Source: Pseudomonas japonica (GTDB taxonomy: Bacteria > Pseudomonadota > Gammaproteobacteria > Pseudomonadales > Pseudomonadaceae). From it: a stretch of DNA of 64,000 nucleotides. The notes below the pieces were generated by a model. It worked only from the letters and a program-made list of their open reading frames with translations, was not told the DNA's origin and did not search any database. How positions within the stretch are numbered: the first letter of the stretch is position 1; every line of letters starts with the position of its first letter. This document shows, piece by piece, positions 24,074 to 32,597 of the stretch. The position numbers and the translations under genes were made by a program. The DNA is taken from the NCBI RefSeq assembly GCF_013522925.1, contig NZ_JAAMQU010000002.1, positions 62,001-126,000 on the forward strand. Reading direction: 5' to 3'.

Positions 24074-24385
24074 ATGTACAAGCTTTGCTTCTTCGTGCCG
24101 CCCAGCCATGTGGATGAGGTAAAGGCCGCCGTATTCGCTGCCGGTGGCGGGCGAATCGGCGGTTACGACCAATGCTGTTGGCAGGTATTGGGGCAAGGCC
24201 AGTTCCGGCCGCTGGACGGCAGCCAGCCGTTCATTGGCACCGCCGGCACCGTTGAAACCATAACGGAATGGCGGGTGGAACTGGTTGTGGCGGATGAGCT
24301 GATTGCGGCGGTGATTGCCGCGCTCAAACTCAGCCACCCCTATGAAACCCCAGCCTATGAAACCTGGCGGCTTGAGGCCTTTTAA
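24074..24385 (+). CDS. Small YqfO/NIF3 C-terminal-like protein
   Basis: A 103-aa protein matching the insert domain of YqfO/NIF3 proteins as a stand-alone unit: YKLCFFVPPSHVDEVKAAVF, GYDQCCWQVLGQGQFRPL and HPYETPAYE are characteristic. The fold is PII/CutA-like in the family; the ligand is unknown. Start ATG 24074 has GGAGAGG 8 bases upstream. It follows purL by 15 bases and is probably co-transcribed. It is convergent with tpsA. Confidence 0.8.
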   Translation: MYKLCFFVPPSHVDEVKAAVFAAGGGRIGGYDQCCWQVLGQGQFRPLDGSQPFIGTAGTVETITEWRVELVVADELIAAVIAALKLSHPYETPAYETWRLEAF

Positions 24386-24405
24386 GCCCCGTTGCGCTTC
24401 GTTCC

Positions 24406-24436
24406 CGAGCTACGCCTTGCGGCTTCGCCCAGCTCG
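24406..24436. repeat. Partial REP-like inverted repeat between convergent genes
   Basis: CGAGCT and AGCTCG flank ACGCCTTGCGGCTTCGCCC, recalling the ends of the REP-like elements elsewhere in the window. It lies in the 53-base gap between the YqfO-like gene and tpsA and may form a hairpin at both 3' ends. Confidence 0.45.
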
Positions 24437-24438
24437 TA

Positions 24439-27400
24439 CTATCTGCGCTCCTCCACTGCGGCCTTGAAGGTTTCTGACCGGTCATGGCCGCCTGTGCGGA
24501 TCACACCCACGTTCCCATGTTCATCAGCCTTGGCTTGCTCGCTGCGGCTGGCCGTGAGTTCGCTGATCACTCCGCTCAACAGCTCTGCCGGCCCGTTGGA
24601 CGCATTGATACTCACGTCGGCGCGATAATCCCGGCCGGCCAGGGCGTTCAAGCGCACTTCGCTGCCGCCTAGTTCCACTTTGCCCTCACCCGAGCGAAGC
24701 TTTGCACCGCTGAGGCGGGTTTCACCGGCCACATTCAGGTCGATGCCCTGTCGGCCGCTGAGCGAGGCAACACGCGCAACGGTATCCCGTTGTTCATTCT
24801 CTACGTCCACCAGCAGCGTGGGCGTTACGGTCAGGTCCATGGCCTGTACCTGCTTGCCAACCTTTTCAGTAGCCTTGTCGGCGAACGGGCCTGTGACCGA
24901 CTTCAAGCCGTTGAGCAATCCCTGCGGGTTGGTTTCCTTGCCGATACGCCCGTCCACCTGTACCTGTGTGGACGACACGCTGTCCTGGGCGCTGCTTACC
25001 ACCAAGTCGCCACCAACCGTTCCGTTGACGTTATCAGCCGCTACTACCGCACCTGTCAGCTGTGTATCCATGGCGGAGTCAAACGTAACGTTTTTTACCC
25101 GAAGGTCAGCGTTCTCGTGGGTGTGGCTGTTCACGTTATCCAGGTTAAGCCGGGCGCGGGCATACAGGGCCGAGGCGTCGTCATCCTTGTCAAGGCCGCG
25201 GCTGCCGTTCAAGCCGGCGCCCGCAGTGGCCTGTACATTGTCCTTGTGCTCAGTGCTGCGCGCGGCCTTGATGTGAATGCCGCCGTTCGCCGCGTTCAGG
25301 TGCAGGTTATCCCCGGCGAGTTGCGTACCTTCCAGCTGTACCGCGACTGCTTCGTGAGCGCCGGCTTTAACCGTGAGGTTGGCCACGTTCAGCTCGGCCC
25401 CTGTACGGCGTTCCGACTGTTCGTTCACCCGGCCCATGTCCGCATGGCCACCGAGCGAGCCACCCGTGCGTTGGGCATCGGCGGTGGGGTTACGGCTGAG
25501 CCCGGCCTGTAGCGCGCCGCCCAGGGTTTGCCCTTGGGCCTCGTGGGTATCCACTTTCGCTGCCAAGGTTGCGGTGCCCCCTGCCTTTACCTCGAAAACG
25601 TTGGTGGGGGCATTGCCATTGCCGACGGCTACGCCTTCTAGGCGGGCGTTACCAGCCACGTCCACTTGGCCGTCCGGTGTCTTGATGCGCCCACCCACCC
25701 CCTGGGTGTCGGTAGTGGTAAGGGTTTGATGTTCAAGCCCGCCCATGAACAGGGCATTGGTGCCGCCCGGAGCATTGCCGGCTTTGACCAACCCGTACCC
25801 GCTGGTATTACTTTCTTCCTTGTGCTGGCGGTTGGTGGCTTGAGGCATGCTCAGGTCGCCCCCGAGCTTGATGCTGAGTGCGCCGTTACCCGTGTCCCAT
25901 ACGGTGCCTTCGTAACGGCCATCGGTACCGAGCTGTACGGGAATGCCCGCCTGGGCGATGAATTGCGTCGGCCGCGCGGTATCTCGCTCTTCGAGTGTCT
26001 GCTTGCGGCTACCTTTGCCATCGAGGCGCACATTGATATCGCTGCCCGTGGTGGTGTCCACCCGCAGGCTTGCTTCAACGTCGGTACGGTTGAGGGTTTC
26101 AACGTATTTTTCCGTCGCGGCGCGGGCGTCGTGGCTGCCTGCCTGGATCGCAACCTGGCCGCCCGTAGCGGTGTAGCGAGTGCCTTCGTCCTCCAGTGCG
26201 CCGGGCAACGTTACATTGGCTTCGCTGGCCTTCAGCGTGGTTACCGTCGGCGTTTCAGTGCGCACGCTGTGCTCACGGTGGGTATAGCTCGCCATCGCGT
26301 CCGCGCCCAGCGATGGCGGCACCATCGCGTCCTCGACACCTTGTTGCTGGAAGCGGGTTTGCTCCTGGCCTTCGAACGCTTTCTTCAGAGGGCCACTGAT
26401 GTCCTTGTACTCGGCACTCACCATGGTTTCGCCGGTGTAGTGGGTGCGTTGCTCTTGTTTTTCGTCGATGTCCGCCACGGCTGTGCGGCGCACGCTGCCC
26501 GCTGTTTCGTTGAACTCGCCCTTGACGTCGATCAGCGCACCGGCATATTTGGCCTCGCCCTCGACATCAAGGTTTACATCCCCGGCGGACTTCACAATAG
26601 CCTGCGCCGCGGTCGCCCGGCGGGTCTGTTTGTTTTCGGTTACATGCTCACCCGCATGGCCAGCGCCCACGCGGTCGATGCCAGCGGTCACCTTCTCGCC
26701 GATGGTGGTAGTGGATGTTTTGCTGGACGTAGTGGTGTCATTCAGTTCTGAGATGGCCCTGAAGGCCTTGGCGGCCACGTCCGTATTGCCGTTGAGCGAT
26801 TCCACGGTAGAGCTGATCACGCTGATGGTATCGCCTGCCTTGACATCGACAGTGCCTCCCAATACCGAGGCGCCCGCCTGCTCGACCGTATCGCTTGTGC
26901 CTTCGCTATGGTCCCGGCGATAGCTTACCTGGGCGTAATACTGGCTCGATCCGTCCTTGCCGTCTTCGGCGGTGCGGGTTTCGCCAGCGCTTGCGGTCAG
27001 TGAGCCTGTGCGTGTGGAGCTGTGCTCCTTTTGCCTGTTTTGAGCCGCAACAATATCTATGTTGCCCTTGGCTTCCAGGTCGTTCTTGCCTTCTGCCTCC
27101 ACAATGGAGCCAACGACCCGAATGTGCTCCGCGCTGACGATTTTACTGTCGCCCTGCGTCTTCATATGTGACGGCACCGCCTGCTCGCGCTCGCGTGTGC
27201 TGCTGCTATCGGTACCGAAGACGCCAGCCAGCTTGCGATCCTTGCGCTGGTCTTTCACATGGGTGATATCCGCCGCGCTGGCAATGATCACCGGGCCGTT
27301 TTCTCCCACGGTGAAGGTGCCCGCTTTGCCCTCGACGGTACTGCCCTTGATCAGTACGTCGTCCGAGACCAGCCTGGCGGTGCCCTCGGCCTTAAGGTTG

Positions 27401-29001
27401 CTGCCGCGTTGGCGCGTGCTGGTTTCTTCGCGGGCGCCGGTGTCGCCGAACACCCATCCGTCCACCAGGTCGCCTCGGTAATCATCGCGGGTAGCGGTGC
27501 GCTTCAAGCCTTGGCTGTCGATCTCGATGGACCGGGCACGGATGTTGAGGTCGCCATCGCTGGTAATGTCGCTGCCGCGAACCGTGGCCTTGCCGCCAGC
27601 GCTGATGTTCACGCTGGCGGCTTTGAGTTCCGACGGTACCGCACGCTCTTCATGGCTTCGTTCATCCCTGTCACCCCGCCACAGGTGCTTGCGGTGGCGT
27701 ACCTTTTCGGTGATATCGATGCGCTCCATCCCGGCCTCTACGGTCACAGCCTCGCCGCCGCGAATATCCATGGCGCCGCCGGCCTGGAGCTTGCTCCCGC
27801 GCAGGGTCACGTTACGTCCCGCTTCGAGTTCCATGTCTGTTACCGCGGTGGCGACCGTTTCCTGCAGCCGGGTATGGCGCTTTTCGCTTTCCTCCATGTA
27901 GGTCTCGGTGGTGATGAACAATGTTTTCTTGCGCCAGTCGTCCCGGTGCCGCTGCACGCTTTCCCGGGTGCTTGCGTCCATCGTGAGGTCACGCCCGGCC
28001 TTGGCCCGGATCGCCTGCCCGGCCAGGCGGCCGCCAGTGACCGTAATGTCTTGTCGGGCATTGAGTGCGAGGTCGCCCCGGATGGAAGCCACCATTGCCT
28101 GGCCTTCCCCTTCACGGCCAATCAGCACATCCCCGGCGGAGTCCACGCTTACGCCATGCTCACCCACAACGCTCGGGCCTGCCAGGCGAATGCCCGCACC
28201 TTCCCGGGTGCTCACCAGGCGAATCCGCCCGGCTTTCATGGCGCCAAGTGCATTGAGGTCAACGCTCGGGGCCTGGCCTGCTCGCTGCTGGGTTTCGAGC
28301 ATTGCAAGGTTGTCGGCCGCTACGCGGTTTCGGCCGGCGATTGCCGTAAGGCCGGCAGCTGCGTAGAGGTCGCCCTGGCTGTCGATACGGGGCGCGATCA
28401 GGTCTACAGCCGCTTCGGTGCTCAGGCCTTGCCCGGTGATGCGAAGGTCGCCAGGGGCGGAGAAGGTATTGAGCGCGGCGAGGCGACCGTCCTGGATTTC
28501 AGGTGTGCCCACCAGAAAGATCGCGCGGGGCGTATTGATAAAGCCCACCCCTTGCACATGAATGCCGTTGGGGTTGGCCAGCACGTAGTCTGCCGCCTGC
28601 CCGAAAATCTCCTGTGGCCCGCGTATGTTGGACGGCAGTTGGCCGACCACTTCATTGAGGATGGTACTGGCGGCCTGGCCTTGGAACTGGGGGTTGGCGG
28701 ACAGCGCCCCGGCCAGCTGGGACGCGCCCGCTCCGGTGGCGTTATTCAGTACCAGGCCTTGGGGCGGTACGTTGAAATCGCTGAAGGGGTTGTGCGACAG
28801 GCCGCCGGGCCCAGGCGCGGTGATATTGACGATGGGGATGCCGTTCTGCTCGTGCACCTGTGCGGTGCCGCCGGCCCCCGGGACGGGAACGATGCCTTGC
28901 GCGGTGGCCCACACGGGATTGAGCAACAAGGCGCCCGCGACGGACCAACGCAGGGGGTCATGACGCAAGCGAAACGAGGGAGAACCTTTGGTTTTTTTCA
29001 T
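24439..29001 (-). CDS. TpsA exoprotein of a two-partner secretion system (hemagglutinin-repeat, HlpA/ExlA-like)
   Basis: A 1520-aa secreted protein. A signal peptide at residues 1-35 is followed by a TPS domain to about residue 250, with the family hallmark NPNG at 143-146 and GVGFINTP after it. From residue 300 on come hemagglutinin-type repeats of roughly 150 aa with recurring AVPS-x-(M/L)K and VGS/KGS-x-VE segments. The C-terminal third is beta-helix-like and ends without a toxin or VENN motif. I see no cysteine, and three RGD triplets at 308, 442 and 509. Order tpsB-tpsA, length and RGD motifs recall P. putida HlpA and the ExlA pore-forming exolysins. Whether this one lyses cells or acts as an adhesin cannot be told from the sequence. 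Confidence 0.85.
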   Translation of the reverse strand: MKKTKGSPSFRLRHDPLRWSVAGALLLNPVWATAQGIVPVPGAGGTAQVHEQNGIPIVNITAPGPGGLSHNPFSDFNVPPQGLVLNNATGAGASQLAGALSANPQFQGQAASTILNEVVGQLPSNIRGPQEIFGQAADYVLANPNGIHVQGVGFINTPRAIFLVGTPEIQDGRLAALNTFSAPGDLRITGQGLSTEAAVDLIAPRIDSQGDLYAAAGLTAIAGRNRVAADNLAMLETQQRAGQAPSVDLNALGAMKAGRIRLVSTREGAGIRLAGPSVVGEHGVSVDSAGDVLIGREGEGQAMVASIRGDLALNARQDITVTGGRLAGQAIRAKAGRDLTMDASTRESVQRHRDDWRKKTLFITTETYMEESEKRHTRLQETVATAVTDMELEAGRNVTLRGSKLQAGGAMDIRGGEAVTVEAGMERIDITEKVRHRKHLWRGDRDERSHEERAVPSELKAASVNISAGGKATVRGSDITSDGDLNIRARSIEIDSQGLKRTATRDDYRGDLVDGWVFGDTGAREETSTRQRGSNLKAEGTARLVSDDVLIKGSTVEGKAGTFTVGENGPVIIASAADITHVKDQRKDRKLAGVFGTDSSSTREREQAVPSHMKTQGDSKIVSAEHIRVVGSIVEAEGKNDLEAKGNIDIVAAQNRQKEHSSTRTGSLTASAGETRTAEDGKDGSSQYYAQVSYRRDHSEGTSDTVEQAGASVLGGTVDVKAGDTISVISSTVESLNGNTDVAAKAFRAISELNDTTTSSKTSTTTIGEKVTAGIDRVGAGHAGEHVTENKQTRRATAAQAIVKSAGDVNLDVEGEAKYAGALIDVKGEFNETAGSVRRTAVADIDEKQEQRTHYTGETMVSAEYKDISGPLKKAFEGQEQTRFQQQGVEDAMVPPSLGADAMASYTHREHSVRTETPTVTTLKASEANVTLPGALEDEGTRYTATGGQVAIQAGSHDARAATEKYVETLNRTDVEASLRVDTTTGSDINVRLDGKGSRKQTLEERDTARPTQFIAQAGIPVQLGTDGRYEGTVWDTGNGALSIKLGGDLSMPQATNRQHKEESNTSGYGLVKAGNAPGGTNALFMGGLEHQTLTTTDTQGVGGRIKTPDGQVDVAGNARLEGVAVGNGNAPTNVFEVKAGGTATLAAKVDTHEAQGQTLGGALQAGLSRNPTADAQRTGGSLGGHADMGRVNEQSERRTGAELNVANLTVKAGAHEAVAVQLEGTQLAGDNLHLNAANGGIHIKAARSTEHKDNVQATAGAGLNGSRGLDKDDDASALYARARLNLDNVNSHTHENADLRVKNVTFDSAMDTQLTGAVVAADNVNGTVGGDLVVSSAQDSVSSTQVQVDGRIGKETNPQGLLNGLKSVTGPFADKATEKVGKQVQAMDLTVTPTLLVDVENEQRDTVARVASLSGRQGIDLNVAGETRLSGAKLRSGEGKVELGGSEVRLNALAGRDYRADVSINASNGPAELLSGVISELTASRSEQAKADEHGNVGVIRTGGHDRSETFKAAVEERR

Positions 29002-29024
29002 CGGGGTTTCTCGGGTGGGATGGA

Positions 29025-30755
29025 TCAGAACCGCAGCTGCAGGGACAGCTGCCAATAACCAGGGGCGAGGGGGGCGTTGCGGCGGTAAAGGCTGTGTTGG
29101 TAGTCCACGGCCAGGCTACCGTGGCGGTGTTCCAGGCTGGCGCCAAGGCTGGCACCGAGCAGGCGCTCGTCACGCGCCGGTTGTGTATGTAGTGCGCCGC
29201 GGGTGCGGCCGCGGTTATCGGCCCAACCCGCGTCCAGGCCCAGGCTGGGTATGAGGCGCAGCCCGCCATCGAGTGCAAACGGCAAATACAGGGTATTGCG
29301 CCATGCCAACCCGTTGACTGTGTCTGCCGGCTGGCCGTGGAAGCCCCTGACCGCTGCGGTGCTCGCCAGGGCCATTGCTTCCAGATGAGGCAGGCGATCC
29401 GCGCTGTATTGCCCGGCCCAGCTGCTTGCAAGGGTCCAGCGCAGCCCGCCCCACGTGTAGCTGGCTGTACGGCTGAGGCTGGCGCGCCACTTGCCGTATC
29501 GGGCGCTCTGCGCGTCGGGGTCTTTGTAACGCCGGCCGTCGTTGCCGCTCCAGCCACCCAAGCCACGGCTGTAGCCAGCGAACGCCGACCAGGTGGCATC
29601 ACCCAGCCATAGCCCATTGAGGCCGGCTTCGATGCTCTGGTAGCGAGGGCTTTGCACGGCAATCCGTTGCGACAGCAGGTACGCCGCGTTGTGCTTGTCA
29701 TCAAGGCGCAGCGTTGCGCTCAACAAGCGGCGTTGATCGCGCCATAGCGCGCGCTCCAGTGAGTAGCTCAACAGGGTGCTCACACCGCTGGTTTCGATGG
29801 GCCCCAGCAACCCCTTGGCCATGCTGCGATAGCGAAAGCGGTTGGCGGCGGCTGAAAAATTCCAGGGGCCGTGAGGGATGCTGTAGTACAGCCCGAACGT
29901 GGCGCTGCCTGAATGCCCTTGCCCAGGGGTGTACATGCCATAAAGGCTCAGGCTGTCGTTGCGTTCCAGCGGGGTGTCGAGCCCGGCGTTCAGGCTGAGG
30001 CGGTGTCGCCCGGTGCTCGAACTGCCGCCGTTATCCAGGCCGGCGTTCAGTTGCCAGCGAGGTAACCGCTGCAGGCTTCGCAATACGATTCGCGATCCGC
30101 CCGGCAGGCTTCCCGGCATGATGTCGGCGGTAAGGTCCACGGACCGTAGCCGGTTGAGTTGATCCAGGCCCTGTTCGAGCTTTCGCAACTCCAGTGGCTG
30201 GCCAATCATCCCGGGGAAAGCCGCAGCCAGGCTGACGGGCAGGTCTTCGCCGGCGAGCTCGATCGCTTCCACAAAGCCTTCCTCGATCGCCAGTTCGAGG
30301 GGTTGCCCGTGCGTGGGCGGTGCGAGTAGCAACGGCCGGCTGGCCACGTACCCGGCGTCGGTGTAAAGCCGGGTCACCTTCGCCAGCATGTGGTTGATCT
30401 GGCCAGGGTTGAGGCAAGCTTCAAGCAAGGGTAGAACGGCGCTGCGCAGCGCTTTGTCGCTGATCAACCGGTTGCCCGTCAGCCGCAGGCCGGTGATCCG
30501 CCAGCAGGGGCCCTCGGGGCCTTCGTCTATCGCTTGCGCGCCATGGTTATTTTCGCTCGGCGCGGGCGCGGCGCGTTGCAGCTGCCGCTCACGCTGGTTG
30601 CCTTCGATTGCCTTGCGGTGGGCTTCGGCGTCCTGGAGGAATTGCTGCAGCGCTTCGGAAGGTAGGGGCAGGGCGGGGGCCGGTTCGCGGGCGTGAGCCA
30701 GGCTGCTGCAATGAGCAAGGACGAAACCCGAAAGAATCGCTATGAGCTGACGCAT
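29025..30755 (-). CDS. TpsB outer-membrane transporter of the two-partner system (ShlB/FhaC family)
   Basis: A 576-aa Omp85-superfamily pore that exports the TpsA partner. A signal peptide at residues 1-22 (ending AHA) is followed by POTRA domains (GPCWRITGLRLTGNRL and LELAIEEGFVEAIEL) and a C-terminal 16-strand barrel ending LSLQLRF with the terminal Phe. The stop is 23 bases before tpsA, so the two form an operon. ATG 30755 has no recognisable Shine-Dalgarno sequence and sits against a palindrome at 30761-30784. Confidence 0.92.
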   Translation of the reverse strand: MRQLIAILSGFVLAHCSSLAHAREPAPALPLPSEALQQFLQDAEAHRKAIEGNQRERQLQRAAPAPSENNHGAQAIDEGPEGPCWRITGLRLTGNRLISDKALRSAVLPLLEACLNPGQINHMLAKVTRLYTDAGYVASRPLLLAPPTHGQPLELAIEEGFVEAIELAGEDLPVSLAAAFPGMIGQPLELRKLEQGLDQLNRLRSVDLTADIMPGSLPGGSRIVLRSLQRLPRWQLNAGLDNGGSSSTGRHRLSLNAGLDTPLERNDSLSLYGMYTPGQGHSGSATFGLYYSIPHGPWNFSAAANRFRYRSMAKGLLGPIETSGVSTLLSYSLERALWRDQRRLLSATLRLDDKHNAAYLLSQRIAVQSPRYQSIEAGLNGLWLGDATWSAFAGYSRGLGGWSGNDGRRYKDPDAQSARYGKWRASLSRTASYTWGGLRWTLASSWAGQYSADRLPHLEAMALASTAAVRGFHGQPADTVNGLAWRNTLYLPFALDGGLRLIPSLGLDAGWADNRGRTRGALHTQPARDERLLGASLGASLEHRHGSLAVDYQHSLYRRNAPLAPGYWQLSLQLRF

Positions 30756-30760
30756 AGGGA

Positions 30761-30784
30761 AAAACCACTCAAATGAATGGTTTT
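30761..30784 (-). promoter_or_regulatory. Palindrome abutting the tpsB start codon
   Basis: On the minus strand AAAACCATTCA-TT-TGAGTGGTTTT, 11-bp arms with one T:G mismatch, ends 5 bases before the tpsB ATG. It is either an operator or an RNA hairpin covering the translation start, which lacks a Shine-Dalgarno sequence. A following T-rich stretch also makes a weak terminator possible. Confidence 0.55.
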
Positions 30785-30894
30785 ACCTTACGGGGTTGCG
30801 CTCAGCCATGGTGTGAGGCGGGGGATGAACGTGTTGCAGGAAGGCGGTGAGGCTTGCGCGGGAAATGTCCTAGGACAACCCGCGGAAAGTTGCG

Positions 30895-31440
30895 TCAGGG
30901 CCGGATTTCGATCAGCGTGCCGTCCTTCACCAGGCTCCATACCTCTTGCATGTCAGCGTTTTTCAACGCAATGCAGCCGTCGGTCCAGTCCAGCGACTGG
31001 AAGTACCATTCCGGGTACTCCTCACTGGCGGGGGTGCCGTGGATCATGATCATGCTGCCGGGTTCTACCCCTGCCGCGCGCGCCTTGGCAGCGTCTCGGG
31101 CATTGGGGTACGAAAGGTGAAGTGCGAGGTTGAAGCGATCGCTCACCTTGCGCCAATCCACCCAGTACAGCCCTTCCGGGGTTCGTTTATCGCCCTCGCG
31201 CTCCTTTGCGCCACGCGGTTGCTTGCCAAGGGATACCCGGTAGGTTTTGACCGCTACGCCATGGCTGAGCAACTGCAACTTGCGCGCAGATTTGATCACC
31301 AGCAGTTTATCCACGGTGGCATTGGGGGCCAGAGGCGACACCGCGGGAGCATTTAAGGGGCGGGTGATGATCGTCTGGGTAAAAGTGGCATTGGCCAGGG
31401 TCGCGAACGACAGGCACAGGAACGCAAACAGCACACGCAT
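30895..31440 (-). CDS. L,D-transpeptidase (YkuD) family protein
   Basis: A 181-aa exported protein with a signal peptide (residues 1-20, ending LANA). Its YkuD domain begins near DKLLVIKSARKLQLL and contains the catalytic block HGTP plus WTDGCIAL, where the Cys is the nucleophile. These enzymes make or edit 3-3 peptidoglycan links or attach lipoproteins. Start ATG 31440 is chosen because it begins the signal peptide; the frame remains open upstream without family-like sequence. Confidence 0.9.
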   Translation of the reverse strand: MRVLFAFLCLSFATLANATFTQTIITRPLNAPAVSPLAPNATVDKLLVIKSARKLQLLSHGVAVKTYRVSLGKQPRGAKEREGDKRTPEGLYWVDWRKVSDRFNLALHLSYPNARDAAKARAAGVEPGSMIMIHGTPASEEYPEWYFQSLDWTDGCIALKNADMQEVWSLVKDGTLIEIRP

Positions 31441-31649
31441 CGACAGAGGAAACCCCAGGGAAGAAAAGCCGGTTTGTTTCTGCTGGCAGGGTGTGCCAGG
31501 CAGGGCAAAACGCATTCTAAGGTACCCGCAGGGCAGGTGGAAGTTTGATCGTGAATGCACGCCATGGCTCGACCAACCGGCACTTTGGGGGTTGGGCAAT
31601 ACGCGGGTTTGTTGCATGATGGACGGCAGGTCAAGTGACGGGGAAAACC

Positions 31650-32249
31650 ATGCTTGAGGAGTTGCTGCGCCGTATCGGCAATCACGTTCCGCTTACGCTC
31701 GAAACCGACAAGCGGTTCCCTGAGGCAGCGGTACTGATTCCGCTCACGCGCGGCGATAATCCGGAAATGATCCTTACCCTCAGGGCCAGCGGGCTGTCGA
31801 CCCATGGGGGCGAAGTGGCGTTCCCGGGCGGGCGCAGGGATCCGGAAGACCCGGACCTGGTGTTTACCGCGCTGCGCGAGGCCGAGGAAGAAATCGGCCT
31901 GCCGCCGGGGATGGTCGAAATTGTCGGGCCGCTCAGCCCGCTGGTGTCTCGCCATGGTTTGCAGGTCACGCCGTTCGTTGGGCTGATTCCCGATTACGTG
32001 GAGTACCGGCCCAACGACGCCGAGATCGCCGCGGTATTTTCCGTGCCGCTGACGTTCTTCCGTGAGGATCCTCGCGAACATACCCATCGTATCGACTACC
32101 AGGGGCGTAGCTGTTACGTGCCGTCTTATCGCTACGAGGATTACAAGATCTGGGGGCTTACGGCCATCATGATCGTGGAGCTGGTAAACGTGTTGTACGA
32201 CGCTGGCATTGACATGAGCCGCCCCTCCGGGCCGTTCAGCGTGCCGTGA
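31650..32249 (+). CDS. NUDIX hydrolase, CoA pyrophosphatase type
   Basis: A 199-aa protein with a full Nudix box (GGRRDPEDPDLVFTALREA followed by EEEIGL) and the upstream UPF0035 signature LRASGLSTHGGEVAFPGG, which marks the CoA/acyl-CoA diphosphatase group (NudL, PCD1). It should cleave CoA to phosphopantetheine and 3',5'-ADP. ATG 31650 has ACGGGGAAA just upstream; GTG 31635 is an alternative. The stop overlaps the start of the next gene. Confidence 0.88.
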   Translation: MLEELLRRIGNHVPLTLETDKRFPEAAVLIPLTRGDNPEMILTLRASGLSTHGGEVAFPGGRRDPEDPDLVFTALREAEEEIGLPPGMVEIVGPLSPLVSRHGLQVTPFVGLIPDYVEYRPNDAEIAAVFSVPLTFFREDPREHTHRIDYQGRSCYVPSYRYEDYKIWGLTAIMIVELVNVLYDAGIDMSRPSGPFSVP

Positions 32250-32479
32250 TGGATTCAAGCGTGATGGATTCGAGGAATACCCCGGTGGAAGTGCAAGCCG
32301 AGCGCCCGGTGCGCTCTCCCTGTGTAAACGTCTGCGCTCTGGACGATCATGATGTGTGCATTGGCTGCCAGCGCACCGCGGAGGAAATCACCCGCTGGGG
32401 GCGCATGAGCAACGACGAACGTCGGCAGGTGATCGCGCTCGCCGTGGAGCGTGCCCGGGCCCAGGGTGTGATGCTCTGA
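32249..32479 (+). CDS. DUF1289 cysteine-rich small protein
   Basis: A 76-aa protein with CVNVC and CIGC motifs followed by TAEEITRWGRMSNDERRQV, the pattern of DUF1289, predicted to bind an Fe-S cluster or zinc. The ATG at 32249 overlaps the NUDIX stop (TGATG), so translation is coupled. The function is unknown. Confidence 0.85.
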   Translation: MDSSVMDSRNTPVEVQAERPVRSPCVNVCALDDHDVCIGCQRTAEEITRWGRMSNDERRQVIALAVERARAQGVML

Positions 32480-32597
32480 CGCCATTCCACTGCGCCCGCA
32501 TGAAAGGGCGCCCCTGGCAGGAACGCTGATGTAGAATGCGCGGCTTTCAGGGTTGCGAACCGGGCGGCCCTCGATTCACTCACCTTGAGGACCTCAC

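Noticed and set aside
24439..29001. CdiA-type contact-dependent inhibition system
   Set aside because: No VENN-like motif, no toxin C-terminus and no small immunity gene after the exoprotein; the next gene is convergent and is the YqfO-like gene.
27259..29058. 599-codon plus-strand ORF opposite tpsA
   Set aside because: Antisense to the TPS domain and repeats of TpsA; GC-rich shadow.
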